Below are positions 61,303 through 64,000 of a stretch of DNA of 64,000 bases, piece by piece (position 1 is the stretch's first letter; each line of letters begins with the position of its first letter). Under the pieces are notes generated by a model, which made no database searches, was not told the DNA's origin, and saw only the letters and a program-made list of their open reading frames with translations. The stretch is from assembly GCA_017472145.1 (NCBI GenBank), contig JAFUQX010000014.1:1-64000 (forward strand), written 5' to 3'. The translations under genes and the position numbers were made by a program. Source of the DNA: Ruminococcus sp. (GTDB lineage: Bacteria > Bacillota > Clostridia > Oscillospirales > Ruminococcaceae).

Positions 61303-64000
61303 TTAGGCCGCCGGAATCTCGCTGCTTTCACCGCTGGCGCTTTCGCCGCTGTCCGCCGGAGGCGTCTGTGCGACTGTTTCCGTATAGGTGGTCTGAGACT
61401 GCACAGAGCCCTCTGTTTTCTTGGTGGTTGTAGTGGTATATTTCCAGCAGCCGTCACAGACAGGGGCATTGGAGGATTTCCAGTAGCCGGTTCCCGCTGT
61501 GGGACAATTTGCGCTGGCGATCTTACCGGTGCGCTGGCACACATTTCCGGTGATGACGCTGTCACAGCCCGGGTAGGATGCGCCGGATTCGATCTGGTTT
61601 GCATATTCGCCAATGATGTTATACCATATCTGAGCGGACTTCAGGGAGCTGGGCAGGGAATATCTTCCTGTGTATCCGATCCATACACCGCTGACAAAGT
61701 CCTCGGTCAGACCCACAAAGGTCAGATCCTTCCATTCCTCAGCCGTACCGGTCTTTCCGGCCACGTGCTTGTTTCCAAGCTGTGCCGCAGAGCCTGTGCC
61801 GTTCTTGACAACATTCTGAAGCAGCTGATTCATGACATAGGCGGTTTCCTCGCTGACGACCCTGCGGGGACTTCCGTCATCCTCATATACCGTTGTACCT
61901 GTGCCCTGTACCACCTTGCTGACAATGTGCGGATTGTAGTATGTTCCGCCGTTGCCGTAGGGGATATAGCCGCTGACCAGATTTTCCAGGGTAATGCCAT
62001 AGGTCAGTGCGCCTACGGACAAGGGTGAAATGGCATTGTCCGTCAGACCGTCCGGAGAGCTTTCTGACAGCTCCAGCCCCATCTTTTCCGTAGCAAAGTT
62101 GAACACCGACTGAGGCGTCAGCTCATTGCAGATGCGTGCAGAAACCGTATTGAGCGACTGGGCCAGAGCATCGAATACAGAGACCTTCTTGTAGGAATAG
62201 TTGCCGCTGTAGCTGTCCAGGCCGTAGTTGATGGGCCAGTCCTGACCGCCGATCTGCGTCAGGGGAGAATCCTCAAACATCGTACCCCAGTGGATCAGGT
62301 CATTTTCCAGACCCAGACCATAAGTCGTCAGGGGCTTGATGGTAGAGCCGGGCTGACGCGGCTCCATGGTTGCATAGTTCCAGCAGAGGGAACTGTCCTT
62401 CTCGCCCACACTGCCCACAATGGCCCGGATGCTTCCATCATAGTCCATGGCAATAAAGGCCGACTGAGGATATTCGATTTCATCCACTGTATACTGACCG
62501 TCGCCGTTGGGATCACCGTAATGGGCCACAGAGGTAGACAGCATGAGGTTATCCAGATCCTTATATTTTTCCTCCACATATTCCTGCATGTCCATATCTA
62601 CCGTGGTATAGATCCGATAACCGCCGTCATTGATACGGGAGATCGCCTCGGAGGAGGAAATGTTATACAGCTCTTCCAGATAGGAAGCCACCTCATAGAT
62701 CGCCGTATCCACGATCCAGCTTGTAACAGAAGCAGAAAGGTAGGCATTTTCTTCCTCATCCGGATGGGCCTTCACATATTCCTCAGAATCGGTGAAGATC
62801 ATCTCCTCATTCAGGGCCTCCTGGAATTCATCATAGGTGATCGCACCGTTTTCGTACATCTGCTCCAGAACATAGATCTGACGAACCCGGTTGTTTTCCC
62901 GTCCGGTGTTGACCCATTCGCCGGTCACCTCGTCTGTATAGCCTGCGAAGGGATTGATGACCTCCGGGCTTTTCGGAATGGCGGCCAGACAAGCGGCCTC
63001 TGCAACAGAGAGCTGATCGACGGTCTTTCCGAAATATTTTACAGATGCACTCTGAATGCCGTTGGTTGCACCGCCAAAGCCGATATAGTTCAGATAGCTT
63101 TCCAAGATCTCATCCTTGGTATAATTCTGCTCCAGCTCCATAGCACGGAAGATCTCACGGATCTTACGGGCCGGCGACTGTACATCATCCCCGGTGATAT
63201 TCTTGACCAGCTGCTGTGTAATGGTAGAACCGCCGATGTTGGTATCATAAATATGCACGAACATATTGACAAAGGAGTAGAAGGTACGCTTGTAGTCTAC
63301 ACCATCGTGGGTATAGAAGCGTCCGTCCTCTGCATAAACGAAAGCATCCCGGACATGCTGAGGAATGTCGGCAATTTCAACCGGACGTCGTTCGGCATCG
63401 TTGTTGACCTCATACAGGCAGACCTCGTTTCCCTCTGCATCTGTCGCATAAACATAGGTATTATATTGCAGCTCCAGCTCCTCAATGGTAACGGAGGAGA
63501 CCTCATCCCTGAAGTCCATGATGTAAACCGTCAGTGCGGTCACAACGATCGTACCTGTGATCACACAGATCAGGAACAGGGACATAATGGTCGTGAGCAG
63601 AATGGAGAAGGTACGCCGCAGAGCCGGGAACTTTCCGATTTTCGCTGCGGCCAGGCTGCCCTTGTAGTAGGGATATTCCGGCGTACCGGTAGGGGGCTTG
63701 CTGCGGATCTCCTCATCCGTCTCCTTGTGGTAGCCGCTCTGGGAGGCGCTGTTGTTTGAAGAGGGATCAGGCTTTTTCGGCAGAGACTGCTCTTTGCTTA
63801 TGCTGCGTGCAGAGCCGGCCGGCTTTTCGCTGTGCTTCTGCGGAGCCGGACGTCCGCTGCTTCTGCGGGACTGACCTCCCTGCGGGGAGGCCGGCTTTGC
63901 TCCGGATGAGCCGGCTGGCCGGGCCGGACGCTTTCCAGTACCGGATCCGGTACGTCTGCTGCTGGGCACACCGGATGGTTTTTTGGGTGAATTCGGATTG
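61303..64000 (-). CDS. Class A penicillin-binding protein, PBP1A-like (5' end outside the window)
   Basis: At least 899 residues; the frame stays open to the window edge, so the true start is beyond 64000. A long Pro/Ser/Arg/Lys-rich cytoplasmic tail (first 100 or so residues) precedes one membrane helix, a glycosyltransferase family 51 domain (YAEDGRFYTHDG, GGSTITQQLVKN, YLNYIGFGG) and a transpeptidase domain with the nucleophile Ser in PGSTIKPL, SLN (the SxN position) and KTGTAE. It builds peptidoglycan outside the membrane. The C-terminus after the transpeptidase has a cysteine-rich segment (five Cys, including CDGC) and a Thr/Ser tail. Confidence 0.93.
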   Translation of the reverse strand, partial: NPNSPKKPSGVPSSRRTGSGTGKRPARPAGSSGAKPASPQGGQSRRSSGRPAPQKHSEKPAGSARSISKEQSLPKKPDPSSNNSASQSGYHKETDEEIRSKPPTGTPEYPYYKGSLAAAKIGKFPALRRTFSILLTTIMSLFLICVITGTIVVTALTVYIMDFRDEVSSVTIEELELQYNTYVYATDAEGNEVCLYEVNNDAERRPVEIADIPQHVRDAFVYAEDGRFYTHDGVDYKRTFYSFVNMFVHIYDTNIGGSTITQQLVKNITGDDVQSPARKIREIFRAMELEQNYTKDEILESYLNYIGFGGATNGIQSASVKYFGKTVDQLSVAEAACLAAIPKSPEVINPFAGYTDEVTGEWVNTGRENNRVRQIYVLEQMYENGAITYDEFQEALNEEMIFTDSEEYVKAHPDEEENAYLSASVTSWIVDTAIYEVASYLEELYNISSSEAISRINDGGYRIYTTVDMDMQEYVEEKYKDLDNLMLSTSVAHYGDPNGDGQYTVDEIEYPQSAFIAMDYDGSIRAIVGSVGEKDSSLCWNYATMEPRQPGSTIKPLTTYGLGLENDLIHWGTMFEDSPLTQIGGQDWPINYGLDSYSGNYSYKKVSVFDALAQSLNTVSARICNELTPQSVFNFATEKMGLELSESSPDGLTDNAISPLSVGALTYGITLENLVSGYIPYGNGGTYYNPHIVSKVVQGTGTTVYEDDGSPRRVVSEETAYVMNQLLQNVVKNGTGSAAQLGNKHVAGKTGTAEEWKDLTFVGLTEDFVSGVWIGYTGRYSLPSSLKSAQIWYNIIGEYANQIESGASYPGCDSVITGNVCQRTGKIASANCPTAGTGYWKSSNAPVCDGCWKYTTTTTKKTEGSVQSQTTYTETVAQTPPADSGESASGESSEIPAA

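Noticed and set aside
1-64000. CRISPR arrays, insertion sequences with transposase, tRNA or rRNA genes
   Set aside because: No regularly spaced repeats, transposase domains or tRNA/rRNA sequences were found on reading the window.

Overview
The window is about 64 kb of a Gram-positive, anaerobic, spore-lineage Clostridium-type genome, most likely a Ruminococcus-like member of the Oscillospiraceae. The grounds are a secreted CAP-domain protein ending in a type I dockerin (a cellulosome signature of ruminococci), a spoIIAA-spoIIAB-sigF sporulation operon, an anaerobic ribonucleotide reductase activase, strong AGGAGG ribosome binding sites and canonical 17-bp-spaced promoters. The species cannot be fixed from this window. 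No rRNA, tRNA, CRISPR array or transposase gene was seen.

Layout. 1-3.4 kb: end of a palindrome-rich repeat, nrdG, a tiny lipoprotein gene, then rplM-rpsI behind a structured leader. 2.5-6.7 kb: a SHOCT membrane protein, two Xre-type regulators and a ClpX-like AAA+ ATPase with its own zinc-finger N-terminus. 6.9-18.4 kb: a ten-gene, single-promoter exopolysaccharide operon on the minus strand (glycosyltransferases, two pairs of pyruvyl transferase plus iron-sulfur FrhB-like protein, Wzy-like polymerase, Wzx flippase, UDP-galactopyranose mutase).

18.7-42.4 kb is a defence island. A deoxyribosyltransferase/TIR-like TPR protein lies head to head with dndC-dndD-dndE-dndA, the DNA phosphorothioation genes. 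Converging on these from the other side is a seven-gene minus-strand operon: NERD-UvrD helicase, AddB-like iron-sulfur protein, SNF2 helicase, RecQ-like helicase, a small winged-helix-like protein, a large P-loop ATPase and an unknown protein. The DptFGH restriction proteins and DndB are absent. The content resembles the DndCDEA-PbeABCD pairing reported first in archaea, whose helicase/ATPase proteins resemble DpdE-H, but with an AddAB-like pair and a possible effector added. I read this as a modification module coupled to an interference module.

42.6-53.3 kb is bounded by a 119/120-bp inverted repeat that carries the last codons and the terminator of two different GMP synthase genes: a free-standing ATP-pyrophosphatase subunit and a full-length guaA. 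Inside lie a C39-like peptidase, PnuC, an acyltransferase, a MATE pump, an acetyltransferase, a MITE-like element and the dockerin protein. PnuC and the MATE pump each have a terminator hairpin in the leader, suggesting riboswitch or attenuation control.

53.4-64 kb is housekeeping: endonuclease IV, a membrane coiled-coil protein, greA-lysS, the spoIIA operon, a HAD phosphatase, a second repeat element, a THUMP-domain RNA methyltransferase and a class A penicillin-binding protein whose start lies beyond the window. Long open frames antisense to real genes were left out.
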